From: Rhizobiales bacterium UBA697
Lineage (GTDB): Bacteria; Pseudomonadota; Alphaproteobacteria; Rhizobiales; Ancalomicrobiaceae
Reading direction: 5' to 3'
Length of the DNA: 7,132 bases
NCBI GenBank assembly: GCA_002298965.1
Contig: DBMN01000098.1
Coordinates: 1 to 7,132 of the forward strand
Made by a program: the position numbers and the translations under genes. Under the pieces are notes generated by a model. The model did not search any database, was not told where the DNA came from, and worked only from the letters and a program-made list of their open reading frames with translations. Of the stretch, positions 1-6,700 are shown piece by piece. Each line of letters opens with the position of its first letter. Positions within the stretch are counted from its first letter, which is position 1.

Positions 1-273
1 GCCAAGGACATCCGCCTCGCCGTCGACGCCGCCCGCCGCCAGGCTCCCGAGATCGAAGCCTCGGTCGCCGATCGCGCCATCGCCGCCGGCACCTCGATCG
101 AGGGTGTCCGCGCCGATCTCTTCGCCCGCATCACCGCCGCCGAAGCCGCCGCCCCCCGCACCGAGACCGGGTTCCAGCCGGGCGCGATCGGCGGCGGCGC
201 GCGTCCGCAGGCCCTCGATGTCTCGGCGATCTACGCCGCGCACAACAAGGCGATCGGTTCGGTCGCCGCCTGA
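1..273 (+). CDS. Prohead protease (S49 peptidase-type), C-terminal end, 5' partial
   Basis: Only the last 90 codons are present, read in the frame that begins at base 1 and ends at TGA 271-273; the catalytic part lies upstream of the window. The visible residues include an Ala-rich helix pattern (VADRAIAAGTSIEGVRADLF) that resembles the C-terminal tail of phage S49/ClpP-like head maturation proteases, where a short self-associating helix pair follows the peptidase domain. In lambda the same position is held by gene C, whose C-terminal part is also made separately as the scaffold Nu3; this tail may have a scaffold-like role, but that is inference. Position directly upstream of a decoration protein and a lambda E-type capsid gene is the strongest support. 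No catalytic residue can be checked here, so the family call rests on the tail and on gene order. Confidence 0.7.
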   Translation, partial: AKDIRLAVDAARRQAPEIEASVADRAIAAGTSIEGVRADLFARITAAEAAAPRTETGFQPGAIGGGARPQALDVSAIYAAHNKAIGSVAA

Positions 274-338
274 TCTTCCGCCCGTCCGTCGGCGAGGCGG
301 TCTCCCGCCCGTGAAGGGCCAATCCCCCGGAGGTATCC

Positions 339-707
339 ATGTCCACCGTCTTCACCGAAGGCCGTCACGCCGGCGAACATCTCGTCAGCGAGGCGAACGG
401 CAATCTCTCCCGCGACGTCGTCACCGTCACCGGCGGCGACTATGCGCCCGGCACCGTGCTCGGTCAGATCACCGCGTCGAAGAAGTTCACGCAGCTCGCG
501 CCGTCCGCCAGCGACGGTTCGCAGAACGCCGTCGCGATCCTCTTCGACACCGCGCTCGCGGCGAGCGCCGACGTGTCGCAGGTCGTCCACGCCCGCTCCT
601 GCGAGGTCAACGACCTCTGTCTGACCTGGCCGGCCGGCATCACCGACTCGCAGAAGGCGACGGCGCTCGCCGCCCTCGTCACCAAGCAGATCATCGTCCG
701 CGCCTGA
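339..707 (+). CDS. Head decoration protein (lambda gpD-like)
   Basis: This 122-residue protein is expected to bind as trimers on the outside of the expanded capsid and stabilise it against the pressure of packaged DNA. Lambda gpD has 110 residues. The sequence shows the family's pattern: a poorly ordered N-terminus, a glycine/proline segment (GGDYAPGTVLGQ, about residues 31-42), then a beta-rich core with the DGSQNAVAILF stretch that parallels DGTTDGAAVGIL in gpD. The C-terminal part, LTWPAGITDSQKATALAAL, parallels the gpD segment around LWPEAASDE. The ATG is preceded by GGAGG at 329-333 with 5 bases spacing, which fixes the start. It sits between the protease and capsid genes, exactly as D does in lambda. 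The 65 bases upstream (274-338) hold only the ribosome binding site and no clear promoter or terminator. Related minor decoration folds exist, but the order makes this call fairly safe. Confidence 0.88.
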   Translation: MSTVFTEGRHAGEHLVSEANGNLSRDVVTVTGGDYAPGTVLGQITASKKFTQLAPSASDGSQNAVAILFDTALAASADVSQVVHARSCEVNDLCLTWPAGITDSQKATALAALVTKQIIVRA

Positions 708-766
708 CGCCGGATCTCCCTCGACATCCCGAACCGACCCGACGTGGTCTCCCAAAGGAGGGCGCG

Positions 767-1828
767 ATGCCCGAACTCACCCTCGACGTCTACGACGGCG
801 AAGCCTTTCGTCCCGTCACCCTCACCGGCTGGGTCAACCAGCACGTGCCGTTCCAGCCGACGTTCCTGTCGTCGCTCGGCCTGTTCCAGGCCTCCGGCGG
901 CGTCTACACGACCGACGTCGCCTTCGACGACGAGAACGGCTCGCTGCGCCTGATCAAGACCACGCCGCGCGGCTCCGCGCCGGAGCAGTCGCAGGGCGCC
1001 AAGGGTCAGACCCGCAAGGTTCCGACCGTGCGCCTCGCCCGCGAGGCCGTGATCACCGCCGATCAGGTCGCCGGCGTCCGCGTCCTCGGCTCGACCATGC
1101 TCCAGTCGGCGCAGCGGCTGGTCAATCAGCGCATCGAAGGCCCGCTCGGCCTCAAGGCGGAACTCTCCTACACCTTCGAGCACATGCAGCTCGGCGCGGT
1201 CGACGGCGCCGTCTACGACGCCGACAACTCGACCGTGATCTGGGACTATTTCTCGATCTACGGCGTCTCGCGTCCGTCCTCGGTCGCCCTGCCGATCAAG
1301 CCGACGGCGACCCTCGACACGCCGCTGAAGAAGGCGCTGACGGCGCTCAAGCGCTCGATGGTCGCCGAGATCAACGGCCTCGTCACCTCCGGCGCCCGGA
1401 TCGTCATCCTCTGCGGCGACACCTTCTTCGACGACGTCGACAACTGTCCCGAAGTGGTGGCCGCCCGCAAGATCCAGGCGACCGGCAATTCCAACGCGCC
1501 GACGATCATCGCCGACAACAAGGCCTATTCGTCCTTCGTCTACGGCGACTGCGTCTTCGTCAACTATCGCGGTTCGGAGGACGCCAAGGTCGCGGTGCCC
1601 GCCGACGGCGGCCGTGCCTTCTTCATGGGCGTTCCCGGTCTCTTCCAGAGCTTCTTCGCTCCGGCGGACACCTGGGACTTCGTCAACACCGAGGGCCTGC
1701 CGTCCTATCTGCTGCAGCGTCGCGAGCGCCAGACCGAGAGCTCCCGCGCCTTCGAGCTGCAGTCGAACCCGCTGTTCATGAACATGCGGCCGAAGCATAC
1801 GCGCCGCCTGACCATCAACGCGAGCTGA
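767..1828 (+). CDS. Major capsid protein (lambda gpE family)
   Basis: This 353-residue protein should form the icosahedral head shell; lambda gpE has 341 residues. The N-terminal region (VNQHVPFQPTFLSSLGLF) and the block around residue 115 (QSAQRLVNQRIEGPLG) are typical of the E family, which has the HK97 fold but a sequence distinct from HK97 gp5. The end (RAFELQSNPLFMNMRPKH) matches in layout the gpE C-terminus (REFTMIQSAPLML). The reading frame stays open far upstream of 767, back past base 104, but that extension reads out of frame through the protease and decoration genes and is Arg/Pro-rich junk. The ATG at 767 has AAGGAGGG at 755-762, 4 bases away, and begins the family-like sequence, so this start was chosen. 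A short CTCC/GGAG pairing could partly cover the ribosome binding site, but it is only 4 bp. Translation probably continues into the next gene, 5 bases downstream. Confidence 0.93.
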   Translation: MPELTLDVYDGEAFRPVTLTGWVNQHVPFQPTFLSSLGLFQASGGVYTTDVAFDDENGSLRLIKTTPRGSAPEQSQGAKGQTRKVPTVRLAREAVITADQVAGVRVLGSTMLQSAQRLVNQRIEGPLGLKAELSYTFEHMQLGAVDGAVYDADNSTVIWDYFSIYGVSRPSSVALPIKPTATLDTPLKKALTALKRSMVAEINGLVTSGARIVILCGDTFFDDVDNCPEVVAARKIQATGNSNAPTIIADNKAYSSFVYGDCVFVNYRGSEDAKVAVPADGGRAFFMGVPGLFQSFFAPADTWDFVNTEGLPSYLLQRRERQTESSRAFELQSNPLFMNMRPKHTRRLTINAS

Positions 1829-1833
1829 CGGCG

Positions 1834-2169
1834 ATGGTCGACTTCGCCCGCATCGGCGGCGCCGCCGGACGGCTGTTCGGCGGCGGCGAGACGGTCACCT
1901 GGGCGCCGGCCTCCGGCGGGGTGGCCTCGCCCATCCCGGGCGCCATCGTCGACCGCGGGACGACGCAGGCCTTCGACCTCGAGGGCGATCTCGCTGCCGA
2001 CGACGTCGGCATCGAGACGACCACCATCGTCGTCTCCTTCCCGACCGTCGAGGCTCCGGCGATCGGGAAGGGCGACACCGTCACCGTCTCCGGCGTCGCG
2101 CACGAGGTCGCGCGCCTCCCGCGGCTCCGGCCCGACGGAACGACGTCGCTGATGCTGCGGAGGGTCTGA
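1834..2169 (+). CDS. Head-tail joining protein (lambda gpFII-like)
   Basis: This 111-residue protein is probably the connector piece that closes the filled head and offers the docking site for the tail; lambda FII has 117 residues. The N-terminal MVDFARIGGAAGRLF resembles the MADFDNLFDAAI start of FII. The middle has a beta strand pattern around PGAIVDRG, and the later segment GKGDTVTVSGVAHEVARL (residues 78-95) parallels the FII segment with RRGDTLTIG and WVDRV. This comparison is from memory of the lambda protein and is not an alignment score. The ATG lies 5 bases after the capsid stop with no good ribosome binding site, so translation is likely coupled to that of the capsid gene. Other small head-tail connectors with a beta-barrel fold could look similar, but the position after the capsid and before a U-like gene supports FII. 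Confidence 0.7.
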   Translation: MVDFARIGGAAGRLFGGGETVTWAPASGGVASPIPGAIVDRGTTQAFDLEGDLAADDVGIETTTIVVSFPTVEAPAIGKGDTVTVSGVAHEVARLPRLRPDGTTSLMLRRV

Positions 2170-2171
2170 CG

Positions 2172-2615
2172 ATGCATCCGCGCACTCCGATCCGCGACGC
2201 CGTCGTCGCGGCGGTCGCCCGCGTCCCGGCCTTCGGCGGGCGCTCGCGCGCGACGCGCCTCGACCCGATCTCCGTCGACGAGATGCCGGCGGCGACGACC
2301 CTCACCATCGACGAGGCGACCGATACCGACACCACCGGTCTCCGGCGCCGCGACGTGCGGTTTCAGGTGACGGCCTCGATCGCCGCCGGCACCGATCCAG
2401 ATCGTGCGCTCGACGATCTCGCCGAGGCGATCGAGGTGGAGATCGGCGCCGATGCCGACCTCCGCCGCCTCTGCAGGACGGTCATCCTCGTCGAGACGCG
2501 GTTCGACTTCCGCAACGAGGACAAGCACGGCCAGCCGCTCGAGCGGCCGGTCGCCCGCGTCGGCCTGATCTACCGGGCCACCTACCGCACGAACGCAGTC
2601 GGCGCCGCCGGCTGA
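2172..2615 (+). CDS. Tail terminator protein (lambda gpU-like)
   Basis: This 147-residue protein is expected to form a hexameric ring that caps the growing tail tube when it reaches the tape measure's length and then binds the head connector. The layout matches gpU (131 residues). An N-terminal helix (TPIRDAVVAAVARV, residues 5-18) is followed by a strand with a conserved acidic turn (SVDEMPAATTLTIDE). Next come a long beta strand (RDVRFQVTASIAA, 60-72), a helix with the DPDRALDDLAEAIE pattern (75-88), and a C-terminal strand pair ending VGLIYRATYRT, comparable to the gpU end. The start is supported by GGAGGG at 2159-2164, placed inside the end of the previous gene, 7 bases from the ATG. No lambda Z-like gene lies between this gene and the FII-like gene. 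The protein would often be labelled hypothetical or minor tail protein; the terminator role is inferred from pattern and order. Confidence 0.7.
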   Translation: MHPRTPIRDAVVAAVARVPAFGGRSRATRLDPISVDEMPAATTLTIDEATDTDTTGLRRRDVRFQVTASIAAGTDPDRALDDLAEAIEVEIGADADLRRLCRTVILVETRFDFRNEDKHGQPLERPVARVGLIYRATYRTNAVGAAG

Positions 2616-2628
2616 AAAGGAGAGAACC

Positions 2629-3081
2629 ATGGGTTACCATACCGCCTCGGGCACCAAGATGTTCATCGGCGGCAAGACCGCCACGCCGTCGGCCGAGACC
2701 ACCTGGACCGAGATCGGCGAAGTCGTCGACATCGGCGAATACGGCCGGACCTACAACAAGATCGAGGTCAAGAGCCTGTCGACGCGCGGCGTCCGCAAGG
2801 CCAAGGGCTCGTTCGACGACGGCATGATCACGCTCAAGCTCCATGCCGACGATCCCGACGCCGGTCAGGCCGCCCTGGTCACCGCCCTCGACGACGACGC
2901 CGCCTACAACTTCAAGATCGAAGAGAACGACGAAGGTGCGACCGGTCATCCGACCACCACCAAGTTCAAGGCGCTGGTGATGAAGATGCCGAAGGCGATC
3001 GGCTCGGGCGACAACGTCGTCGACTACACCGTGAGCATCGAGATCAACTCCGGATCGATCGTCGTCACCGCCGCCTCGTGA
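2629..3081 (+). CDS. Major tail tube protein (lambda gpV-like, no Ig domain)
   Basis: This 150-residue protein should stack as hexameric rings to form the tail tube. It matches the N-terminal domain of lambda gpV in layout: an opening SGTKMFIGG segment, TWTEIGEVVDIGEYG (residues 25-39), then the lysine/serine-rich IEVKSLSTRGVRKAKGSFD stretch and a strand with ITLKLHADDPDAGQAAL (67-83) comparable to the gpV region around WMPGEQGQQALL. AYNFKIE follows, and the end (VVDYTVSIEINSG) parallels ITRTVKVTNVG. Lambda gpV carries an extra C-terminal Ig-like domain; this protein stops where that domain would begin, as many siphovirus tube proteins do. AAGGAG at 2617-2622 gives a strong ribosome binding site 6 bases from the ATG. 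The codons are almost uniformly C/G-ending, which fits high expression. A 12-bp hairpin follows the stop codon. Confidence 0.88.
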   Translation: MGYHTASGTKMFIGGKTATPSAETTWTEIGEVVDIGEYGRTYNKIEVKSLSTRGVRKAKGSFDDGMITLKLHADDPDAGQAALVTALDDDAAYNFKIEENDEGATGHPTTTKFKALVMKMPKAIGSGDNVVDYTVSIEINSGSIVVTAAS

Positions 3082-3086
3082 CCGCC

Positions 3087-3122
3087 GGTCTGCGGGCGAT
3101 CGCTCCGCCCGCGGACCCCTTT
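3087..3122 (+). terminator. Strong hairpin after the tail tube gene; possible attenuating terminator
   Basis: Bases 3087-3098 pair with 3106-3117 over 12 positions, all Watson-Crick except one G-T wobble (3091 with 3113), around a 7-base loop (ATCGCTC). The stem is mostly G+C and begins 5 bases after the tail tube stop. It is followed by CCTTT, a weak T tract, so full Rho-independent termination is doubtful. Partial termination or protection of the tail tube mRNA from 3' decay would both fit a protein needed in many copies next to genes needed in few. The rest of the 79-base gap (3082-3160) holds only the ribosome binding site of the next gene. Confidence 0.45.
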
Positions 3123-3160
3123 CCCGTTCCCCGAGAGGCGCATCCGCGCCGGGAGCCGTC

Positions 3161-3535
3161 ATGTCCATCCAGACCACCCTTCTCGGCGTCGCGCCGACCC
3201 TCGTCACCCTCGGCGAGGACAGCTACAACCTGCGCCCGACGCTGGGCGCGGCAATCGCGATCAATCGCGCCTTCGGCGGACTCCAGCCGGCGCTCGACCG
3301 CATCGTCGCCGTCGACATCACCGCGCTCGCGACGGTGATCGCCGCCGGCACGTCCGACGTTTCCGAGGCCTCGGTCAAGCGCATCGTCGAAGGCGTCTTC
3401 GTCCATGGCCCCGGCCGCCTCGTCGCCCCGCTGTCGAACTACGTCCTGACCCTCGCCGATGCCGGACGTTCGGCCGCCAAGCCGTCCGATGGCGAAGCCG
3501 CCGACGAGGAGGGTGCGGGCTCGGGAAACGGTTGA
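3161..3535 (+). CDS. Tail assembly chaperone, G-type product
   Basis: This 124-residue protein is the short, unshifted product of a two-frame tail assembly chaperone. Such chaperones coat the tape measure protein and recruit tube subunits, and are absent from the mature virion. The body looks like the family related to gene transfer agent gp10 chaperones: a short strand-rich start (SYNLRPTLGAAIAINRAFGG, residues 21-40) and a helical part with ITALATVIAAG and VKRIVEGVFVHG. The tail (residues 104-124) is rich in Gly, Ala, Asp and Glu and looks like a flexible linker, as expected where frame change joins two domains. GGGAG at 3151-3155 stands 5 bases before the ATG. The last codons contain the slippery heptamer GGGAAAC; ribosomes that do not slip end at TGA 3533-3535. 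It lies between the tube gene and the tape measure gene, where lambda has G. Confidence 0.85.
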   Translation: MSIQTTLLGVAPTLVTLGEDSYNLRPTLGAAIAINRAFGGLQPALDRIVAVDITALATVIAAGTSDVSEASVKRIVEGVFVHGPGRLVAPLSNYVLTLADAGRSAAKPSDGEAADEEGAGSGNG

Positions 3536-3561
3536 GCCAGTCGGAGTACCTCGACTGGCTC
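3507..3561 (+). promoter_or_regulatory. Programmed -1 ribosomal frameshift signal (SD-like element, GGGAAAC, stem-loop)
   Basis: Three parts are seen. First, AGGAGG at 3507-3512 is a perfect match to the anti-SD of 16S rRNA, inside the coding sequence and not positioned for a start codon. Second, the heptamer G GGA AAC lies at 3523-3529, 10 bases later, in the X XXY YYZ phase of the upstream gene (GGA 3524-3526, AAC 3527-3529). Third, a perfect 10-bp stem pairs 3534-3543 with 3552-3561 around an 8-base loop, starting 4 bases after the heptamer and overlapping the zero-frame stop TGA 3533-3535. Slipping back one base enters the T frame directly. Lambda uses GGGAAAG at the same gene junction; the SD element and stem are arranged as in E. 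coli dnaX, where both stimulate -1 slipping. The efficiency cannot be read from sequence. Confidence 0.85.
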
Positions 3562-3765
3562 TTCTCGTTCTGCACCGGCTGGCTCGGGTGGAGCCCGAGC
3601 GAGACCTACGCCGCGACCTTCGCGGAAATCGACCTCGCTCGGCGCGGTCGAATGGAATTTCTCGGCACCATCTTCGGCAAGCCAAAGGACAAAGATCGTC
3701 CGGCCCGCATGCGCCGCGCCAAGCCCGGCGACATGACGGCGCTCTTGAAGCGCATGGCGAAGTGA
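3532..3765 (+). CDS. Tail assembly chaperone, T-type extension, made as a -1 frameshift fusion (GT)
   Basis: This frame holds about 77 codons and lies in the -1 frame relative to the upstream chaperone gene. It overlaps that gene's stop codon. The best reading is that it is translated by slipping at 3523-3529, giving a fusion of codons 3161-3529 followed by 3529-3765, 201 residues in all, with the junction AGSGN-RLSQSEYLDW. The visible protein is aromatic-rich at first (YLDWLFSFCTGWLGW) and then carries WSPSETYAATFAEIDLA, a pattern typical of the second half of tail chaperones (Phage_TAC families), and a basic tail (PARMRRAKPGDMTALLKRM). In lambda the T domain recruits the tube protein. A separate start at TTG 3532 is possible in principle, but the nearest AGGAGG is about 19 bases away, and the first ATG in frame (3652) would remove more than half of the domain. 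Confidence 0.82.
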   Translation: MSQSEYLDWLFSFCTGWLGWSPSETYAATFAEIDLARRGRMEFLGTIFGKPKDKDRPARMRRAKPGDMTALLKRMAK

Positions 3766-3787
3766 TCGTCTCGAAAGGAACATCGAC

Positions 3788-6700
3788 ATGGTCGATCTGA
3801 AGGTCCGCGTCACCGGCGACGCGCGCGAAGCCCGCGCGATGTTCTCCGAAATGACCTCGGCCGTGACGATGTTCGGCACCGAGACCGAAAAGACCATGAC
3901 GGCGGTGCAGAAGCGCATCGCCGCCATGGTCAACGCGCCGAAGATCAGCCTGGTCGATGCCAAGTCGGCCGCCGACAGTGCCCGCGTCTTCGAGGAACTG
4001 TCGGCGGGTGCCGCGCGCCTGCGTGCCGAGCTCGACCCGGTCGGAACCGCGCTTTCCCACATCGACGATCTCTTCCGCCGCGGCGCGATCACCGCCGCCG
4101 AATTCGATGCCGCCTCGTCGCGCGCCATCGCCCGCCACCAGGCGACGCCCGCCTTCGTCGGCCCGCGCGCCAACCCCTTCACCGACGACATCGCCGCCGC
4201 CAATGCCGAAGTGCAGGCCCGGCTGTCGCAGGGGCGGTACGACAACCTCCTCGGCGTCTCGGCGACCGCCCCGAAGTCGGCCGCCGACAGCGCCTCGGTC
4301 TTCGCCGAGGCGGCGCGCGCCAGTGAGGAGATGGAGCGCCGCGTCGTCGCCCTGCGCGCCGCGATCGATCCGCTCGGCGCGGCGCAGGCGGCAGTCAATG
4401 CCAAGCTCGCCGAGTACCGCGCCCTCGCCGCTGCCTCTCGGATCTCCGCCGAGGATCTCGCGCGGGCCGAGACGATGGCCGCCGCCGAGATGGATGCGGC
4501 CTATGCCAAGCACCAGGCCTCTCCCGCCTTCGTCGGCCCCCGCACCAGTCTCTTTGCCGAGGCGACCGCGACGGCCAATGCCGAGGCGGCGCGCGCCAGT
4601 GAGGAGATGGAGCGCCGCGTCGTCGCCCTGCGCGCCGCGATCGATCCGCTCGGCGCGGCGCAGGCGGCAGTCAACGCCAAGCTCGCCGAGTACCGCGCCC
4701 TCGCCGCCGCCTCTCGGATCTCCGCCGAGGATCTCGCGCGGGCCGAGACGATCGCCGCCGCCGAGATGGATGCGGCCTACGCCAAGCACCAGGCCTCTCC
4801 CGCCTTCGTCGGCCCGCGCGCCAATCCCTTCGCCGACGATCTCGCCGCGGCCAATGCCGAAGTGCAGGCCCGGCTGTCGCAGGGGCGGTACGACAACCTC
4901 CTCGGCGTCTCGCCGTCGGCGCCGAAGTCGGCCGCCGACAGCGCCGCCGTCTTCGCCGAGGCGGCGCGCGCCAGCGAAGAGATGGAGCGCCGCGTCGTCG
5001 CCCTGCGCGCCGCGATCGACCCGCTCGGGACGGCGCAGGCCAAGGTCAACGCCGAACTCGCCGAATACCGCGTCATGGCCGCCGAGGGGCGGATCTCGTC
5101 CGCCGAGCTGGCGCAGGCCGAGTTGATGGCGGTCAACCATCTCGCCGACGTCGAGCGCACGGTCGCGCTGCATCGGCGGTCGAATGCGCAGGGGCATCTG
5201 TCGGGCTGGGAGAAGCAACAGCTCGCCTTCCAGGTCAACGACGCCCTCACCATGGGCATGATGGGCGCCTCGCCGTTCCAGATCCTCGCGTCGCAGGGCG
5301 GTCAGGTCTATCAGGTCCTCGCCGGCGCGCAGGGTGGCGTCACCGGCGCCGTCAAGGGGCTGGCGACCGAGATCTGGGGGCTGATGGGGCCGACCGGCGC
5401 CGCCGCCGCCGGTCTCGTCGCGCTCTCCGCCGCTGGCTATGCCTATCTCGCCTCGACTCGCGATCTCTCGAAGGTGCTCGAGGAACACAAGGGCATCGTC
5501 GACGACGTCAACGAAGCGCGCGCGCGGGGCAACCGCGGCGCCGGCTTCACCCCCGGCGTCGTCAGCCAGTCCATCGCCTCGGCGGCGATGAAGGCGCACG
5601 AGCAGGACCTCGGCAAGCTCTCCGAAGAGCTGTCGCGCCGCTTGCGCGACGAGACGCGAACGGTGTCGTTCGGCGGCGTTCTCGGTCAGGTCGCCGGTCT
5701 CGATACCGACTGGACGCGGGTCAAGGGCAAGTTCGAGCCTTTCGAGGCGGAGATCAACCGCCTCGTCGCCTCGATCCGCACCGGCAAGCCGGCGATCGTC
5801 GAGTTTCAGGAGGCGATTTCCCGCAAGATCAATCTCGCCCCGTTCGGGTCCGACCTCGTCGAGGCCGGCGGCGATCTGCTGAAGTTCTCGAAGGATGCCG
5901 CGACGACCGCCCGCTTCCTCGAGGATCTGCAGAAGCGCTTTTCGGAGTCGGCCCTCGCCGCCAAGAGCTACGCCGAAGCGTTCAAGGGGCTCGCCGCCTC
6001 CGTCCCCGACTATCTCTCGCCCGATCGTCTCGCCTCGAGCGAGAAATACCGCGCCGCGGTCGGCAAGATCCACGAACAGGCAAACGCTGCCCTCGGAAAT
6101 CAGCAGGGCAACCCGCAAGCCGCGGCGGAGGTCGAGCGGCTTCGCTCCCTCGCTCTCGCCGGAGCGCGCGACGAATATGCAGCTGCGACGTGGAAAGACA
6201 TTCTCCTCGCCAATCGCAAGCCCGGCACGCCCGAACACGCGGTCACGATGCTCAATCCGGAGCTCGGGCAGGCTCTGGCGCAGGTCATCGAAGAGATGCG
6301 GGCGGAGGGGTACCGCACGCCGCGCGAGTCCGAGGGCTACCGCACCGCGGATGAACATCTGGCGATCTACCGCGCGCATCCGACCAAGGCCGCCAAGCCG
6401 GGCACGTCGTTGCATGAACGCGGCCTTGCCGTCGACATGTCGCGAGGGGACATGTCCGATGAAGAGTGGCGCATCTTCACCGAGAAGCTGAAGGCGCGCG
6501 GCGTTGTTCAGGGTGCGCGGGACCAGGCCGGAAACCTCGAGCCGTGGCATTTCTCGTTGCGCGGAACGGCGCTCGACGATGCCAACAAGAAGGCGCTGGA
6601 CACCTTCGGCAAGGACGAGGCGTGGAGGAAGGCAATCGTCGATTTTCGCAAGGGAAACGATGAGATCCGACTGCAGAACGAGTTACTTGGTCAGTCTCCC

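Larger units (their letters stand above)
3962..5182 (+). repeat. Nested repeat array inside the tape measure gene
   Basis: Four copies of a unit (Q) are joined by two copies of a linker block (P) in the order Q1-P1-Q2-short linker-Q3-P2-Q4. The PAFVGPR ends of Q1, Q2 and Q3 fall at residues 121-127, 246-252 and 338-344. The AEAARASEEMERR starts of Q2, Q3 and Q4 fall at residues 173, 265 and 390. The spacing between units is thus 125, 92 and 125 residues. KSAADSA-x-VF precedes Q1, Q2 and Q4 (residues 59, 163, 380) but not Q3, which instead follows TSLFAEATATAN. Q1 is diverged and about 21 residues shorter, and Q4 loses similarity near residue 450. All unit lengths are whole codons, so the frame is kept. 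Confidence 0.88.

Noticed and set aside
296..309. Small GGCGG/CCGCC hairpin between the protease and decoration genes as a terminator.
   Set aside because: It is only 5 bp, has no T tract, and such pairings are common by chance in DNA this rich in G+C.
104..766. Upstream extension of the capsid frame, which would give a 574-residue protein.
   Set aside because: It runs out of frame through the protease end and the decoration gene and reads as Arg/Pro-rich sequence. ATG 767 has a strong ribosome binding site and begins the capsid family sequence.
464..1798. Open frame of 444 codons on the minus strand opposite the capsid gene.
   Set aside because: It is an antisense shadow of the capsid gene, with acidic and Arg-rich low-complexity content and no ribosome binding site seen.
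3506..3534. GAGGAGGG as a normal ribosome binding site for a TTG start at 3532.
   Set aside because: The spacing is about 19 bases, too long for normal initiation, whereas the 10-base distance to the slippery heptamer fits a frameshift stimulator. A minor role in re-initiation cannot be fully excluded.
4169..5182. Repeats as a CRISPR array or non-coding tandem repeat.
   Set aside because: The units are long, keep the codon frame, differ mostly at third positions and encode a continuous protein; there are no short repeats with unique spacers.
3065..6550. Very long open frame (1161 codons) on the minus strand across the chaperone and tape measure genes.
   Set aside because: It mirrors a real + strand gene in DNA whose third codon positions are mostly G or C, which removes antisense stops. 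Its product is Arg/Gly/Asp-rich with repeats copied from the + strand repeats, has no recognisable domain, and the + strand frame has clear tape measure and M15 motifs.
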